Assembly (NCBI RefSeq): GCF_027596085.1
Contig: NC_072469.1
Location: 20,057,281-20,121,280, forward strand
Direction: 5' to 3'
DNA length: 64,000 bases
From: Anoplopoma fimbria
Lineage: Eukaryota; Chordata; Actinopteri; Perciformes; Anoplopomatidae
Below, piece after piece: positions 14,946 to 27,337 of this stretch (within the stretch, counting starts at the first letter, position 1; each line of letters begins with the position of its first letter). A model generated the notes under the pieces. The model was not told the origin of the DNA. It ran no database searches and saw only the letters and a list, made by a program, of their open reading frames with translations. Made by a program: the position numbers and the translations under genes.

Positions 14946-16080
14946 TGAATGTAATTTTAGAAAGTTAACAAACAAACTTGTTATATAGCATAAAGTTACC
15001 TCAACTCATCGTTTTTTCCTCAAATTCCTTTTCTCTTGTGAAGATAAAACATACGATTTGAAAACATTAAACCATGAATCTGACCACTGTGAAATATTTT
15101 TTCCATAGCAGGCACATAAATCTCAGAAACATTTTCTACTGCCCCTGACAAACAGGGAATGCATGAAATATATTTAGATCCACTTGAAAAACAATATTCG
15201 GTAGTTTAAGGCAATTAGATTGACAAGACCTTTTGTTTATGCGTGCCCTTTTCTTGCATGGCCCAAAGTCATATGGTGAACTGACTAAAATTAACAGTCA
15301 CAACATTTTTGAAAAACCCTGGTATAATATGTCACAGATATTGCCTTAAAGCTTGCTCAAAAAAAAGTAATTAAAAAATCATGTACTACATAACAGAAAG
15401 TGTCATTTAAAAATATGACAGTGTAGTATGCCATTAAAAAGGTTAGAACAAATGTCAGTGTAAAGTATTCTATAAATTAAAAATGATTTATGTATGCAGT
15501 TAAATTTCATGAAATAGTATTTTATAAAAAATGCATCAAAAAATACGAGTTTCATGATAGAGTATGGCATAAAATGTCATAACAATGTCATCAATAAGTT
15601 AAAGAATAGTATATGAAATGATGAAAATATGAATAAAAAAAAGTTGTGTGTTGAATAGTGTCATGAAAAATAATCACAATATATAGAGTGTTGAAAAATA
15701 TATCATGACAACAGTCATAGTATAGTATGTCGAAAAATGATCACGAAATAAGTTATAGTATAGTATGTTGAATAATGTCATGAAAAAGTCATAGTATAGT
15801 ATGTCGATAAATTTCATGAAAAAGAATCACATTACAGAGTGTTGAAAAAAACATCATGAAAACAGTCATAAATGTCGATAAATTACATGAAAAAGTCATA
15901 GGATAGTAAGTCGAAAAATCTATCATGAAAACAGTCATAATATAGTAAGTCAATAAATTTCATGAAAAAAAGTAATAGTATAGTATGTTGAAAAAACTAT
16001 GATGAAAAAAGTCATAGTATAGTATGTCGAAAAATTTATGAAAAAAAAGTCATAATACATCGAAAATGTATCATATTAAG

Positions 16081-16660
16081 AATCTGAATCTGAATCAGAT
16101 ACATTTAATTTCAAGGTTTATTTGCACATATACATCAAATTGACTTGATGATTGGGCCACAACAAAAATGAAATACAATGGGATAAAAACTAAAAAAAAG
16201 AAATGTATGAAAATGTACTGTTCAATAAAATATGTCTGTTTTTTTTTCAAGTGTCAGCATTTATAACTACAGTTGTTCAGGGATGTGTAAATAAATGTCC
16301 TGGGGATGTCAGAATCCCAGTCACCGGCAACCCTAGGCCTCATTGAAGAGCCCTGCGACAGTAGGGAATAAACTGTTCTTTTTTTGTGGCATTTTAGTCT
16401 TGATGGACTACAGCCTCCTTCCAGGGGGAAGTGACTGAAGCAATTTAGTATGTCCAGGATGAGAGGGGTCAACCACATCTTTGTTGCCTGCCTCAGGTTC
16501 CAGGAGGGATACAAGGCTTGGAGTGACAGAAGACTGCAACAAATCACCTCCCAAGTAGAGCAAATGCTAAAGTTTAGTCTGCCCTTGTTCTTGGCAGTGG
16601 CTAGAGAGTACCAGATGTTGATCGAGGAGGTGAAGCTGGAGTCAAAGGTATTGGTATCAT
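16081..16660 (-). mobile_element. Truncated non-LTR retrotransposon, 3' end with reverse-transcriptase C-terminus remnant
   Basis: Non-satellite insert within the tandem array. The minus strand from about 16650 down to 16360 reads a degenerate version of the C-terminal region of a CR1/L2/Rex-type ORF2: SSFTSSINIWYSLATAKNKG, then EVICCSLLSLQALYPSW, then LDILNCFSHFPLEGGCSPSR. The 3' end, at low coordinates, carries a (GATTCA)-type short tandem tail at 16081-16099 on the minus strand, as in LINEs that end in a microsatellite-like tail. 5' truncation is typical of target-primed reverse transcription. Confidence 0.75.
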
Positions 16661-17969
16661 TGAAATCATGAAAAACATTCATAGCATAGTATGTCGAAAA
16701 ATGACATGAAAAAAAGTCATAGTATAGTATGTCGAAAAATTTCATGAAAAAAAGTCATAGTATAGTAAAAATTTCATGAGAGAGTATCTCAAAAAAAGTC
16801 ATAGTGTAGTATGTCAAAATATTTATGAAAAAATGTCAGTATATCATTCTATAAAAAAGTCATGAGAGAGTATCTCATAAACAATATTGTATAAAAATGC
16901 TCATATGTAACATTCATAGTATAGTATGTCGAATTTTTTTATGAAAACAGTCATAGTATAGTATGTCGAAAAATTTCATGAAAAAAAGTCATAGTGTAGT
17001 ATGTCAAAATATTTATGAAAAAATGTCATAGTATAGTATGTTGAAAAATGTCATTAAAAAAAGTCATAGTATAGTATGTCGAAAAATTTCATGAAAAAAG
17101 TCATAGTAGTAGTATGTCATAGTATAGTAAAATATTTCATGAAAAAAAGTCATAGTGTAGTATGTCAAAATATTTATGAAAAAATGTCATTAAAAAAAGT
17201 CATAGTATAGTATGTCGAAAAATGACATGAAAAAAAGTCATAGTATAGTATGTCGAAAAATTTCATTAAAAAAAAAAAGTCATAGTATGTAGTAATATGT
17301 TCTATAAAAATACAATCAGTATATCATTCTATAAAAAAGTCATGAGAGAGTATCTCATAAACAATATTGTATAAAAATGCTCATATGTAACATTCATAGT
17401 ATAGTATGTCGAATTTTTTTATGAAAACAGTCATAGTATAGTATGTCGAAAAATATCATGAAAAAGTCATAGTGTAGTATGTCAAAATATTTATGAAAAA
17501 ATGTCATGAAAAAAGTCATAGTATAGTATGTGAAAAATATTTATGTCAAAATAAAAAAGTCATAGTATAGTATGTCGAAAAATTTCATGAAAAAGTCATA
17601 GTATGTTAAATAATGTCATGCAAAAGTCCTACTAAACAATACAATACAGTATATCATTCTATAAAAAAGTCATGAGAGAGTATCTCATAAACAATATTGT
17701 ATAAATATGCTCATAAAAAGCTTTATAAAAGGCTTTATAAATTTCTTAAAAACATTAGCATTGAAAGGCATTAAAAGGTGTCGTACAGTAAATCGTACAG
17801 TAAAACACAAAAATCTCATTGAATATGTCATTATATAGTATGTCCTAAATTTTTTAAGTATGCTTTAAAATGTTATAGTAAGTCACAAAAAATGTCATAG
17901 TGCAGTATGCCATTAAAATATTATAGTATAGCAAGTCACAAAAAACAGTTATAGAAAATTTAATTTCAA

Positions 17970-18440
17970 TCAGGAGAGACTTCAATAAAATTTAACAATA
18001 ATGTATTACACATGCATAAGAATGAATAGTACAAAATCTTTGGCTATTGGACTCCATGGCCAAGCCGAATAACAGAGATGCTGAGATCAGCGAAGCACAA
18101 TCCCCCTGGAGTCCAGACACTGGTGGTGGTGATGATGATGAAGGGACTTCCTGCAATCCTAATACTGCCTGTGCTGACGACTGGCGGTGACTGGGGTGGA
18201 GGAGGGTCACATCTGAAATATGCTGAAATGACAACTGACCGCAGCAGAGAGCATATTTTAAAAGTTTGACAGCAACGATGTGATTGGCTAAAGGAAACCG
18301 TGGCCAAAACTGGTTGCTTAATTTTATGTGAACGCCCCCCACTCACCTGATAGAGTAATCACGGGGACAGAGTGAATGAGTATATGAATGAACAGGAGTG
18401 TAAAGCTAGTCTTCCTGACTGAACTTTCGCTAAGCTTCAT
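17970..18440. repeat. Unclassified GC-richer insert in the tandem-repeat domain
   Basis: About 470 bp unlike the flanking satellite: contains GGAGTCCAGACACTGGTGGT, a (GAT)n-like run at 18129-18143 and ACGATGTGATTGGCTAA with a CCAAT-box-like core. Satellite variants resume at about 18440. No domain or terminal repeat recognised. It may be an interspersed repeat or an inserted gene-flank fragment. Confidence 0.4.
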
Positions 18441-18540
18441 ATAGTAGTATGCCATAAAATATCTGTTATTAAGAACCTCCTACTCTAGTAAGTCACAGAA
18501 AAAAGTAATAGAAAATCTATGGTATACTATACCAGTATAC

Positions 18541-18666
18541 TTATTTTGATCTTTTTTTTATTTTTTACTATGTCTCTTGTTTGCACTATCCTCTATGCTG
18601 CTGTAATCCTGTAAATTTCCCCGCTGTGGGACTAATAAAGGATTATCTTATCTTATCTTATCTTAT
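18541..18666 (+). mobile_element. LINE 3' end with (TATCT)n tail
   Basis: Ends TTTCCCCGCTGTGGGACTAA, then TAAAGGATTATC and a short TATCT tandem tail. The GGGACTAATAAAGG core (18628-18641) recurs at 24071-24084 and, inverted, at 49312-49325. This is a common teleost non-LTR 3' terminus; the element is severely 5'-truncated. Confidence 0.7.
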
Positions 18667-18970
18667 AGGATGCCAAAAAGTAAAGAAAATTCATAGTACA
18701 GTATGTCATAAAAATCATCACATTACATTTAGAAGAAAAACTAGCTGAATAAATGGTATTACATTAAACTGTTATAGTATGCCATAAATTCACCATTTAA
18801 ATGTCCTAGTGGAGTACATCAAAGAAAGGTCATGGAAAATGTTATGGTATAGGATGCCATAAGAAGTGTCATATATAGATTATATAATTTAATAGTATAT
18901 TGAAAAGAAAAAGTAATTAAAATGCCATTTAATTTGTATGCCACAAATATGCCTTTAAAATGATCATAGT

Positions 18971-21613
18971 TTAGCTTGCCATAAAGTTTTCCAAAAATGT
19001 TGCCCGCAGGCGTATGGTGGCTCTCAGAAATATTTAATGCTCCTTGAATGTTACATGAAATGCGTATATTACATGTTAATCATCCGCAGGCCATTTCAGT
19101 GCTTTCACTTTCAATACCTTAAACTTACTAGCTACTACATCCAACTGCATCCCCCTAAGAAATGTCTGTCAGGTTAGAAATGAGAACGTCCATAAAGCAC
19201 TTGGTTGCAGGGCAGCTAGTAGCACGCCTTGAGGGCTGTAGGAATAAGGTTCTGTCATCAATGCTAGTAATGTTAACTAATGTCAGCGTTATCAATGGAC
19301 CACTCTGCAGTTTAATGTGGAACTGAGATGGAAAAGATATTTTGTTTTAGGTTCGCACTTTTCTTTCGCGTCCCTCAATCATATGCTAATTGGAAATCAT
19401 TATTCAAAACTTTGAGAAGCCCTGGTTTTCCCCTACTTTTTTCTCTCTCACTTCCTGAGACACCTTGCTGAAGATCAATAGCTCATCACAAGGCCCATTA
19501 GCAAAGAGGTTAAATCTAATGGGGAAGTGAAATGAAGAGTTGGTTTAATCCCAAGCAGTAAAGCCTGATTCTAATTGTTAGTTAAAAAGAGGTAGAGAAG
19601 GATGGGTTACAGGCTGTTTTTTAAATAGGGCACATATTGACACTGATTAATCCTGTAAACAGCTTTTGTGACTTGTCTTCAGAGCCACATATGTGATTTT
19701 CAGTGTAATTGCACGGTCATCCAAGTTTTAAAAAGTGGATAGCGTATGGACTTCATTTTAATCCAAACAGAAGTACACTCCTATCTTTGTGATATTAATG
19801 TTTCATTTTGTTTTACGATGCCGGTACTCAGTCTAGGAGCCCAAGTGTTTTTTTTTTTTTTTTTTTACAGGGATGTTTTACTCTTACTCTTATGCGCCAT
19901 TAATACCAGAGTTGTACGAAGCATTGTGATTGCTTTCCTGGATCCTCTAATGATCGTGAAGTAAAACAGGTGCCCAGTCATTACACTTCCTCATTCTCCA
20001 TTGTTTTCTAGTTAAAGGTAATCAATTTTCTTATGAGCATGAATCCCTTAAGTGTTTCACTGCCTATGTTGAGGGCTTTCATTAATCAACTAGACAAACC
20101 ATGCCTCGGAGGGATGCTTAGTCCTTTGTTGTAAATTCTGAAAATGGTAGTAAAACAAAAACTTTATAATGTGTGAAAATGAAAGATATTTCAACACCAG
20201 AAGAGGCAAAAATAGGAGTAACTCCCTCCGTCTTGTTTTCTCTCTTGCCTGTATCCATCTCCACCATCACCTCTACTCTATCTATCGACTTCTCTCGTTC
20301 ACTAACTTTCTTTTCTCTCTCATCTCCTCCCTTCCTGTGACTCATGAAGGGCTTCATTTATCATCCAGCAGGTGATGAGTGCAATGTTTTTCACCCTGAC
20401 CTCTACTCTGTTTCTAATGAGATATCAGCTATGCTGCTTCATGCTCCCACAACCAAGACTGAAACCTGGGTTGATTAACATTTGAAAACACTTTTTCACT
20501 ATTTTTAGAATTCAAAAGAGTCAGATGTGATGGATTTTCCACAAAGGAAACTGCAATTAAAGGTAAACATGTAAGACTGTTACCCATATAATGAAGTAAA
20601 TATCCTTTCCCCTACCATCGGTGTCTGTTAATGTGCGTCTCGGTTGAAAAACTTTCCCAATCAGACGACATGGCCTATATACATGATGCATGTCATGTCT
20701 TCTGTTAAAATCTGAACTAACCTGTCATAGTTATTCGTCATGGTTTTAGTCACAGCAAAAGCACTTTTAAAAAAGGACTTCGAGGTACAACAAGGTAGTC
20801 CATGTCCTTTCACAGAACTTCTGAAACCAGCTTTTTGAAACCAAGTCTTCCCTGATTTTTGTCATTGTAATATTCCTGCCAGGTCACCTTCAATGTTTTA
20901 AAACTCAACTTCCAGCCTAGAAGGTTGACGTTTAAATTGATTTTTTTCTGCAACCGACAAGTCAGATTTAACTAGTTTACCAATGGTTTTCGATAAGTGA
21001 TTCCATTTGTGGTACAAGTTATATTTGCTACATTCCCATCCAGTGGCTCACAACATCCTGATTGTATAAGGCTGCCCAGATGACATTTAATTATCTCTCA
21101 AATTTGTTCAGAATGAGGGTTTGAGTGGTTCAGATAGTGCTATTATTTTTCTTTTCAACAGTGATGGCAGTGACAGTAAAAAGATGATTCACAACAGTCT
21201 CTAAGAATTCCTCCTTATTCTGAGGATGAAAATAAATGGGATCCTGGCTGTATGGACGCAGAAATAACATCCACGATGATTCACAGGCATATGGACACAT
21301 TTCCTGCTCCACAACTGTCAGCTCTGCTGTGAAATACAAGTCCTTTAGTTGTAAAAGTTTCCACAGAGTCAATATTTTGTTTTGTGTGAAGTTTGGTTTA
21401 AAGGAATCCATTATGACTTCTATCACTGTTTTCTTCTTTCAAATGTTGAATCAAATGTTATTTTATTTTCAAGAATAAATTCAATTTTGCTCAAGGCTAT
21501 GCTGAATATTTTCATTTGATTTGTTATGAAAGAATTTACTACTGGTTGGAGATGTTTTTGAATAGATGTGTTGAGCAGCTCATGCTTTTCTCCTCAAAAT
21601 TTTTTTTGTTGCA
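18971..21613. other. Gene-free stretch between the tandem-repeat domain and the C1q pseudogene
   Basis: AT-rich, with a long T run at about 19850-19866. Nothing identifiable; the signal-peptide exon expected upstream of the C1q pseudogene was not found. Confidence 0.5.
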
Positions 21614-23714
21614 GTGCAATCAGCAGAACTGTCATAGGTTGGACAGAGAGTGGCAGCCAGTAAGAATGACCTGGACAATCAGGTCAGGAATGTTGACACT
21701 ATCAGAGGAGCATTAAGTGCCACTAAGACTCAAGTGCTACTGCAGAAATGAATTGTAGAGGACCTGGACTAAACAAGAACATACCAAAAATGATGTAAAT
21801 TCCAAGCCTTTATTCTAGTGTGGCTTGTGTCTGAATGATGTGTGAGGCATTTTCAGGTTAAATTATTATAAAGAAGCACCTGATTTTTCTCATACTGCTC
21901 ACATATTACTTATTATTAATTAGTTGCGAAAGTTTTCTGAAACATACAAAGTCGTTCATACATAACACGGAAATAGCACCTGTTACTATAACCAGCTAAC
22001 CTTGTCCATAGAAGAACACAAATTCATTTATTTTGCTCTTACAAATCTTCATAAATTATGACTTCCTCTATATAATAATATAATTATATTCACTGCAGTT
22101 ATATTTACTATTAAATATATAAAGAAAAAATGTCCTTGCTCTTCTGTCTGCAACCTCAGAGCAAAAATTTAATGTTGTGTGATTAAAAATGATAGCCGAT
22201 AAAAAAGAAGCAAAAGAGCAGAAGGTGGAAGTAGATCCAAAACAATGAAATAACTCTACTGCAGGAAGAGTCTGAAGGTAAAATACATGAATGATTTGAA
22301 GCTAAAAGGTGATAAATCACTTTATGTAAAGCCTGGAAAGGCACATAATGTAAATTAAACTATTAATGTCCGTGCCACAATTTTAAAGACCATTTGAAGC
22401 TTATTTAAAAAACAATAGGTTTTCCATTTTACTCATAAGATACTGAATACTTAGTCTGTATATCTAAGGTAAAAGTTATATAGATATAGAATTCAGTTTT
22501 ATTGAATTGCTTTTGTTTCCAGATCCAAACAGAATATAACAATGTTGTCAGTTCACATAAAAATGTCATTTTCTGAGCAATGACCACTATTCATCCCCAA
22601 TCGATCACTTTTCCCAATGTGTGAGTTGCCTCTCTTTTTCCATTGTGCTTTGCATCATGGGACTATGGTGTTCATCGGCACCACACACAAATAAATCTAC
22701 TAATTTTACAGTATACGCTATCCTTTTTGCAGTGGGTGCACTCATGTGATATATTGAGATACAGCCACTGAAGCAGCTAATTCAGGCTGGCAGCTTGAGA
22801 CCGCTTCTACTGTGACATGACTTGCTCTTCTCATTGCGACATAAATCCAATTCACACTTTGAAAATGGAAGTGTACTTAAAGGGGAACTGCACCGATTTG
22901 GAACATCTATGTCTGTACTGCTCACCTGACAGCTGCTCCTACCAGTTTGTTACTCACCAATTTAGTAGCCTATTGAGGTCGGTGTATCCTTTTGGGGGAG
23001 TATCGAGTCAACATAGACCCTAAAAAAAAACAATTCTATGCATATTTGGTATTGACATAATAATGTTTTTTCCAAATAAGTTTCATGACTAAAAATTTTT
23101 TACAGCTGTGTTGAAGAAAAGTTGAAGAATTTGGACTAAAAACGTTTAGCTAAACCTTTTCTAACCTTAAGGCCCTTTGATGTGCCACAAATTTAATTAT
23201 TCATTCTTTGAATGGAAAAAAAACTGGATAGAATCATTCCTGGTTTAACTCGACATAAAATTGAAAAGCTAATGTAATATGTAATATTTTTATTTCTTTA
23301 TAGGGAAGATTGTTTTCTCTGTTGGCTTGAATAGGTTGGTGGGACCATTCAACACTGACTCTCCTTTGAAGTACAACAAAATCTTTACCAACATGGGCAA
23401 TGCTTATAATTGGACATTAGGTACAAGTAACAAACAAACTTATCTTCTGATTCAGGCAAGGTCATTGCACCAGTCAGAGGAGTCTACTTCTTCAGATTTG
23501 CTTCATTTGATGACAGCAATTGGATCTTTTGGACCTCACCTATACTGCAATAGCCAGAAAACAAGGTTGAACTGGGAAAACAACAACAATTAAGGTCATT
23601 TGTGCCTGTCCAATGCAGTAACTCTTCAATTAGATGAGGGAGATGTGGTCACTTGCTGATAATCAAAATAATCACAACACTTTCAGTGGATTCTTACTTT
23701 CAGTATGTAAGTGA
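21614..23714 (+). pseudogene. C1q-domain protein pseudogene (complement C1q-like/cerebellin-like family)
   Basis: Two recognisable parts. Near 21615-21768, after a TTTTTTGTTGCAG acceptor, CNQQNCHRLDREWQP is followed in another frame by a coiled-coil-like stretch, VAASKNDLDNQVRNVDTIRG. From 23304, after a TTTCTTTATAG acceptor, the C1q globular domain appears: KIVFSVGLNRLVGPFNTDSP and YNKIFTNMGNAYN. In a second frame comes VIAPVRGVYFFRFASFDDSN. Later frames give AVTLQLDEGDVV and LADNQNNHNTFSGFLLSV before a TGA at 23712. These motifs follow the C1q order (FTN.GNAYN, APVRGVYFFRF, L.L..GD.V, N.HNTFSGFLL). At least three frame changes and an in-frame stop show it is non-functional. Secreted C1q-like proteins are a large family in teleosts. 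Confidence 0.8.
22878..23030. repeat. Possible interspersed repeat fragment inside the C1q pseudogene intron
   Basis: AAAGGGGAACTGCACCGATT and the following bases resemble the start of a frequent teleost repeat. It lies between the two recognisable C1q pieces. Weak evidence, by phrase resemblance only. Confidence 0.3.
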
Positions 23715-24001
23715 TGGTCATGGTCACAATATCAAACTGCTTGTTTATGTTGAACCAAGGCATGACTAAATACTAAATAATCAGCTATTGAGGAGTCATC
23801 CTGAAGAATTAACTGTTTTTTGATATTTTATTCTGATGAAAAAACCCTAAAATTATCGAGTTCTGAGCTAAATTACATGCTGTTAAGATTGAATCTCAGT
23901 TGTGTGAACTGCAAGTCAATTTAGAGACATATCCATTTGTTGTTTCTGTTAATGAAGACAACAGGGCAACAAGGTGGATGCTACGTTTTGATTAATTCCC
24001 C

Positions 24002-24112
24002 GGGCGCTTCATTGCAGCCCACTGCTCCTCCGGGATGGGTCAAATGCAGAGAACCGAATTTCCCCATTGTGGGACTAATAAAGGCTTAATTATTATTATT
24101 ATTATTATTATT
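24002..24112 (+). mobile_element. SINE/LINE 3' segment with (ATT)n tail
   Basis: GC-richer segment (CCCGGGCGCTTCATTGCAGC ... GGGATGGGTCAAATGCAGAG) ending in the shared core GGGACTAATAAAGG and a (TTA)n tail at about 24091-24112. The composition matches teleost SINEs that borrow a LINE 3' tail. No A/B-box head is visible. Confidence 0.65.
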
Positions 24113-27100
24113 AATTGTTAATTACCTAGTCATCTCAAGATGAAAAACACATTTGTTGGCTCACTTGATCAAAGGTGAGCTTAGTGAGAAATGCTTGATT
24201 GTATTTGCCAAAAGAAGACAAAAAAGAATGTGCCAGAGATGCTCAGTAAACTTAAAATAAAAAATGTAGGGCTACATAAGTAGAAGAAATGTATTAAATT
24301 AGAAAAAAAAAAGGAAAACGTAGAGTTAATTTATGAGCACAAACTATCCATCATGTTTACCATCTTAGTTTAGTATGCTAGCCTGGTAACATTTGCTAAG
24401 CCTAAACACAAAGTACAGCTGAGGCTGGAAATATTGCACTCCTATACATTTATCAAACAGATACAACTACTTCTGTTTTCAGATTAATATACCTCAAAAC
24501 ATCACATCATAAAATATGATGAATTACTAAAGATGTACAATTATATATGATGATAGTTAATATTAGCTCCACATCAACCAACTACACCACTATGTTATGC
24601 ACACCCTCCTCCCAGCAAAGTAGTCTGCTAGTGGGGGGAGAGAACATTACAAAAATACAAGTGGTTTCCTCGTTTCTGCCACTTTGGATATAATCCAATT
24701 CATTAACTTTAAAAAGATACACGGACCATGTGACCTCAACATGACAAGCCTGTCCTCTCATGTTGGACAAGGGCAGACTGGGAAGCTACAGCGACTCACT
24801 AACGCCTCTCGAGGAACATGTGGTATTGCAGAACAGAACGGGCCGGGCGTAGCTGGTTAGTTCATTTTATTAATGTTTTCAACATAAATTCTTATGAGAT
24901 CTCAAACATTGCACTTTTAAGTATATTTTGCAGCTAATATTTGTGTACCTTTACTTCAGATACATTCTGAACATGACTTTTCTACTTTTTGAATGTAGTG
25001 TTTTTATAATGTAGTATTTGTTAACCTAATTATTTGAATTCTTCCACTGCCTGAGGGAGACATAATTGTGTGTAGAGGGCAATATAAATATTCTTCAGGT
25101 GACAAATGATTAGGAATTTAGAATAAATAAATACTATAGGTCAGTTAATAAACTTCTATAATTATTTGAATTAACATCTTAATAAAACAATGAAGTATAG
25201 CTCTGACTTGGGACACCAATGCTGGCCACTGACATTGCACTTTGAGAGACACCTTCCCGCCATTGATAAGACCCGCTGTACCAAACACCATAGCTGTCAT
25301 CAATAGCCCCTGTGAGTGAATCTAGCGCTGACAGAGCCCTTCTGTCCTGAAAGGTCTCCTTCTGTAAAGATACTGAGGAAGCTAAGCAGCGCCAGAGCAG
25401 CTGGGCACGCTGAGGAGAATCAGGGCTTGTGGGGAAGCTGGCAGGGTAAGATGGAGGAGACATAGTGGGTAATTGGAGCGCAGCGATATCCGCCATCTTG
25501 GCTCGTTACCTAAATAACAGCTTTGATAGAGGTGAATAGGCCAATAAAGGGTTGTGGTGGAGCTGATAAGCTTCAGTGTGGCTTGGCTGGTGTTGCGAGG
25601 CTCTTGGCATCCATGAGGGCTCTTGGCTTCCTGCAGCTGAGACCTGGATCGGCGAGACAGGCACCTGGGATTCCAGATGTCTTGGGGTGGGATCTATGGT
25701 GGCATCTCTCAACTGGCTTTAGTGCCTTGGGTGCCATTCATCCTTCAGTCTGGCATGATGGAAGTGGCAGGGTCGAGCCAGCTTCCTATCTACCCACACA
25801 TATCTGTGTGAGTGAGCGCAGCTGAAAGTTGTACTTCTGTTTGGGATGAAGAGACAGCAGGAAACTAGGGCTGCTGCACTATTTGGAATTTATACAGATG
25901 CTAATGTGATGAGTATAGATTCGAAATATGAGCAGTAAAAACACATTTTCCTAGAAAATATCACTGAAGTGAAAAATATTTATCTTTAAGCATGCAGCAA
26001 GGGCATTATGGAGATTAGAGCTGCTTTGAAAAATCTCTCTCATCTGTTTGCTTTCAATACGTAGCAATGTTAATCTGGACTGAAGCTGCATTAAGCAATG
26101 TTTGCTTCAAAACATACAAGTAAGGAGAAAAATATTCTTAAGAGGATGCTCTAATGCTTTGGGGGATAGTAAAAGAATCATCTGTCTGAGTCGGTCTATT
26201 TACAGCTTGGTAAAAACAAATTAAGTGGCAAATCCACAGGGCTTCACCTTGGCCTCAGGTGGAAACAGGTACAGAGTGAGTGTAAGGTAAACTACACCAC
26301 AGTGGTGGAATGCTGTGAAGAGTATCTAATTTAAAGGGTCTTTGTGTGCAAAGATGACGTGTACTAACTGTAATCCCCACTGTTCAAGGATATTTTCCTA
26401 CTGCAAAAAACACAACATTTCATGACAGCTCATAAATTGTTAAGCAGTCTTCAGTCTTCCCTGGGGTTGTTTAGCCAACATCTACTTCCATCACTTCTCA
26501 ATGCTCAAACAAACATAACACAGCAGCATACATTCATCACTGGGTTTTCCCCCCTGAAAGCATTTTTTAAAGTTCACCACGCTGCCTGCATGGTGTCTCG
26601 TCCCACACTCAGCTATTAGTTCTTCTGATTCTCCCCGTAACAAATTACAGAAAGTTTTGGCTGGATTAACCATTGGCAATGAAATAACAACAGCCGATGC
26701 ATTTGAAGTCTTGGGACATAATTTTTTTGGCATTTATAGGGTTATTCCTGCTAATATTACCGTGCTGACAGGGTGGCAGATCTGCTCAGGAGGTGCTGAA
26801 AGGCCAGTTAAAGAACAGTGATTCATGTGAATGAGAGAAAATCTGGTCTCAAGAGGAAAAATAAGTGTTTAATGGGACGGTCACGCTCTGTTACCTGCCA
26901 GACAGGAACAATCTCCCTCGCTCACCTTGTTTGCCACTCAGTGGCCTCTGTATACAGGCTGCTAATTAACAGAGCTCCTGAATGCTGCATGAGCAGAATG
27001 GTTACATGCACAGAGAAATCTGGCTCATTTGGAGAAAGCTATTTATGGTAAATGCATTTTATATTCAAATCACATCACAAGGAGATCACTCAAACAAGTA

Positions 27101-27324
27101 TTCACAAAATGGCTGTGTTAGCAGAGCTTTGATATCTAGATGAGATGTTTATTGATCTTTATTTTAGTTACATTTTAAGTCATATATTAGAGATGATATT
27201 TGGAATGAATCCATAGTAATATAAATATATTTATATTAATGTAACTGACCTTTTTATATTGTTTTTATATTTTTTTTGTTCTGTAAATCCATGACTAACA
27301 TTTTTTTAAATAATAGTGTTCATG
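24113..27324. other. Gene-free stretch
   Basis: Apart from the GC-richer block at 25170-25830 and a 22-bp AT palindrome at 27217-27238, nothing identifiable. Confidence 0.5.
25170..25830. other. Unclassified GC-richer block, coding-like on the minus strand
   Basis: This 660-bp block stands out from AT-rich surroundings. On the minus strand an open frame from 25496 to 25179 begins MADIAALQLPTMSPPSYPAS, with serine/proline-rich composition. A second open frame (25712-25506) contains QVPVSPIQVSAAGSQEPSWM. ATGGCGG lies at the head of the first frame. I recognise no domain. It could be part of an old retroelement or a retrocopy of a host gene; I see no poly(A) tail or long terminal repeats. Confidence 0.3.
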
Positions 27325-27337
27325 TAAAGGTGCTATA

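Larger units (their letters stand above)
15390..18970. repeat. AT-rich tandem-repeat domain, about 38-bp unit
   Basis: Dense tandem array built on a unit close to GTCATAGTATAGTATGTCGA followed by AAAATTTCATGAAAAAAA. It is cleanest between about 15700 and 17640 and decays into variants (AGTATGCCATAAAA, GTATGTCATAAAA) to about 15390 and about 18970. About 20 near-consensus units are visible by eye. The array is interrupted by a LINE fragment (16081-16660), a GC-richer insert (about 17970-18440) and a LINE 3' end (about 18540-18666). Order and spacing of variant units show local duplication. Confidence 0.9.

Noticed and set aside
15600..17720. CRISPR-like array
   Set aside because: The repeats are directly adjacent and AT-rich without unique spacers of constant length, in a vertebrate genome; it is a tandem satellite.
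21130..21426. 98-codon minus-strand open frame
   Set aside because: No recognisable motif and no splice context; lies next to the C1q pseudogene but on the other strand.
27217..27238. 22-bp perfect palindrome TAATATAAATA/TATTTATATTA
   Set aside because: Pure A/T sequence next to a transposon in AT-rich DNA; easily arises by chance and has no further support.
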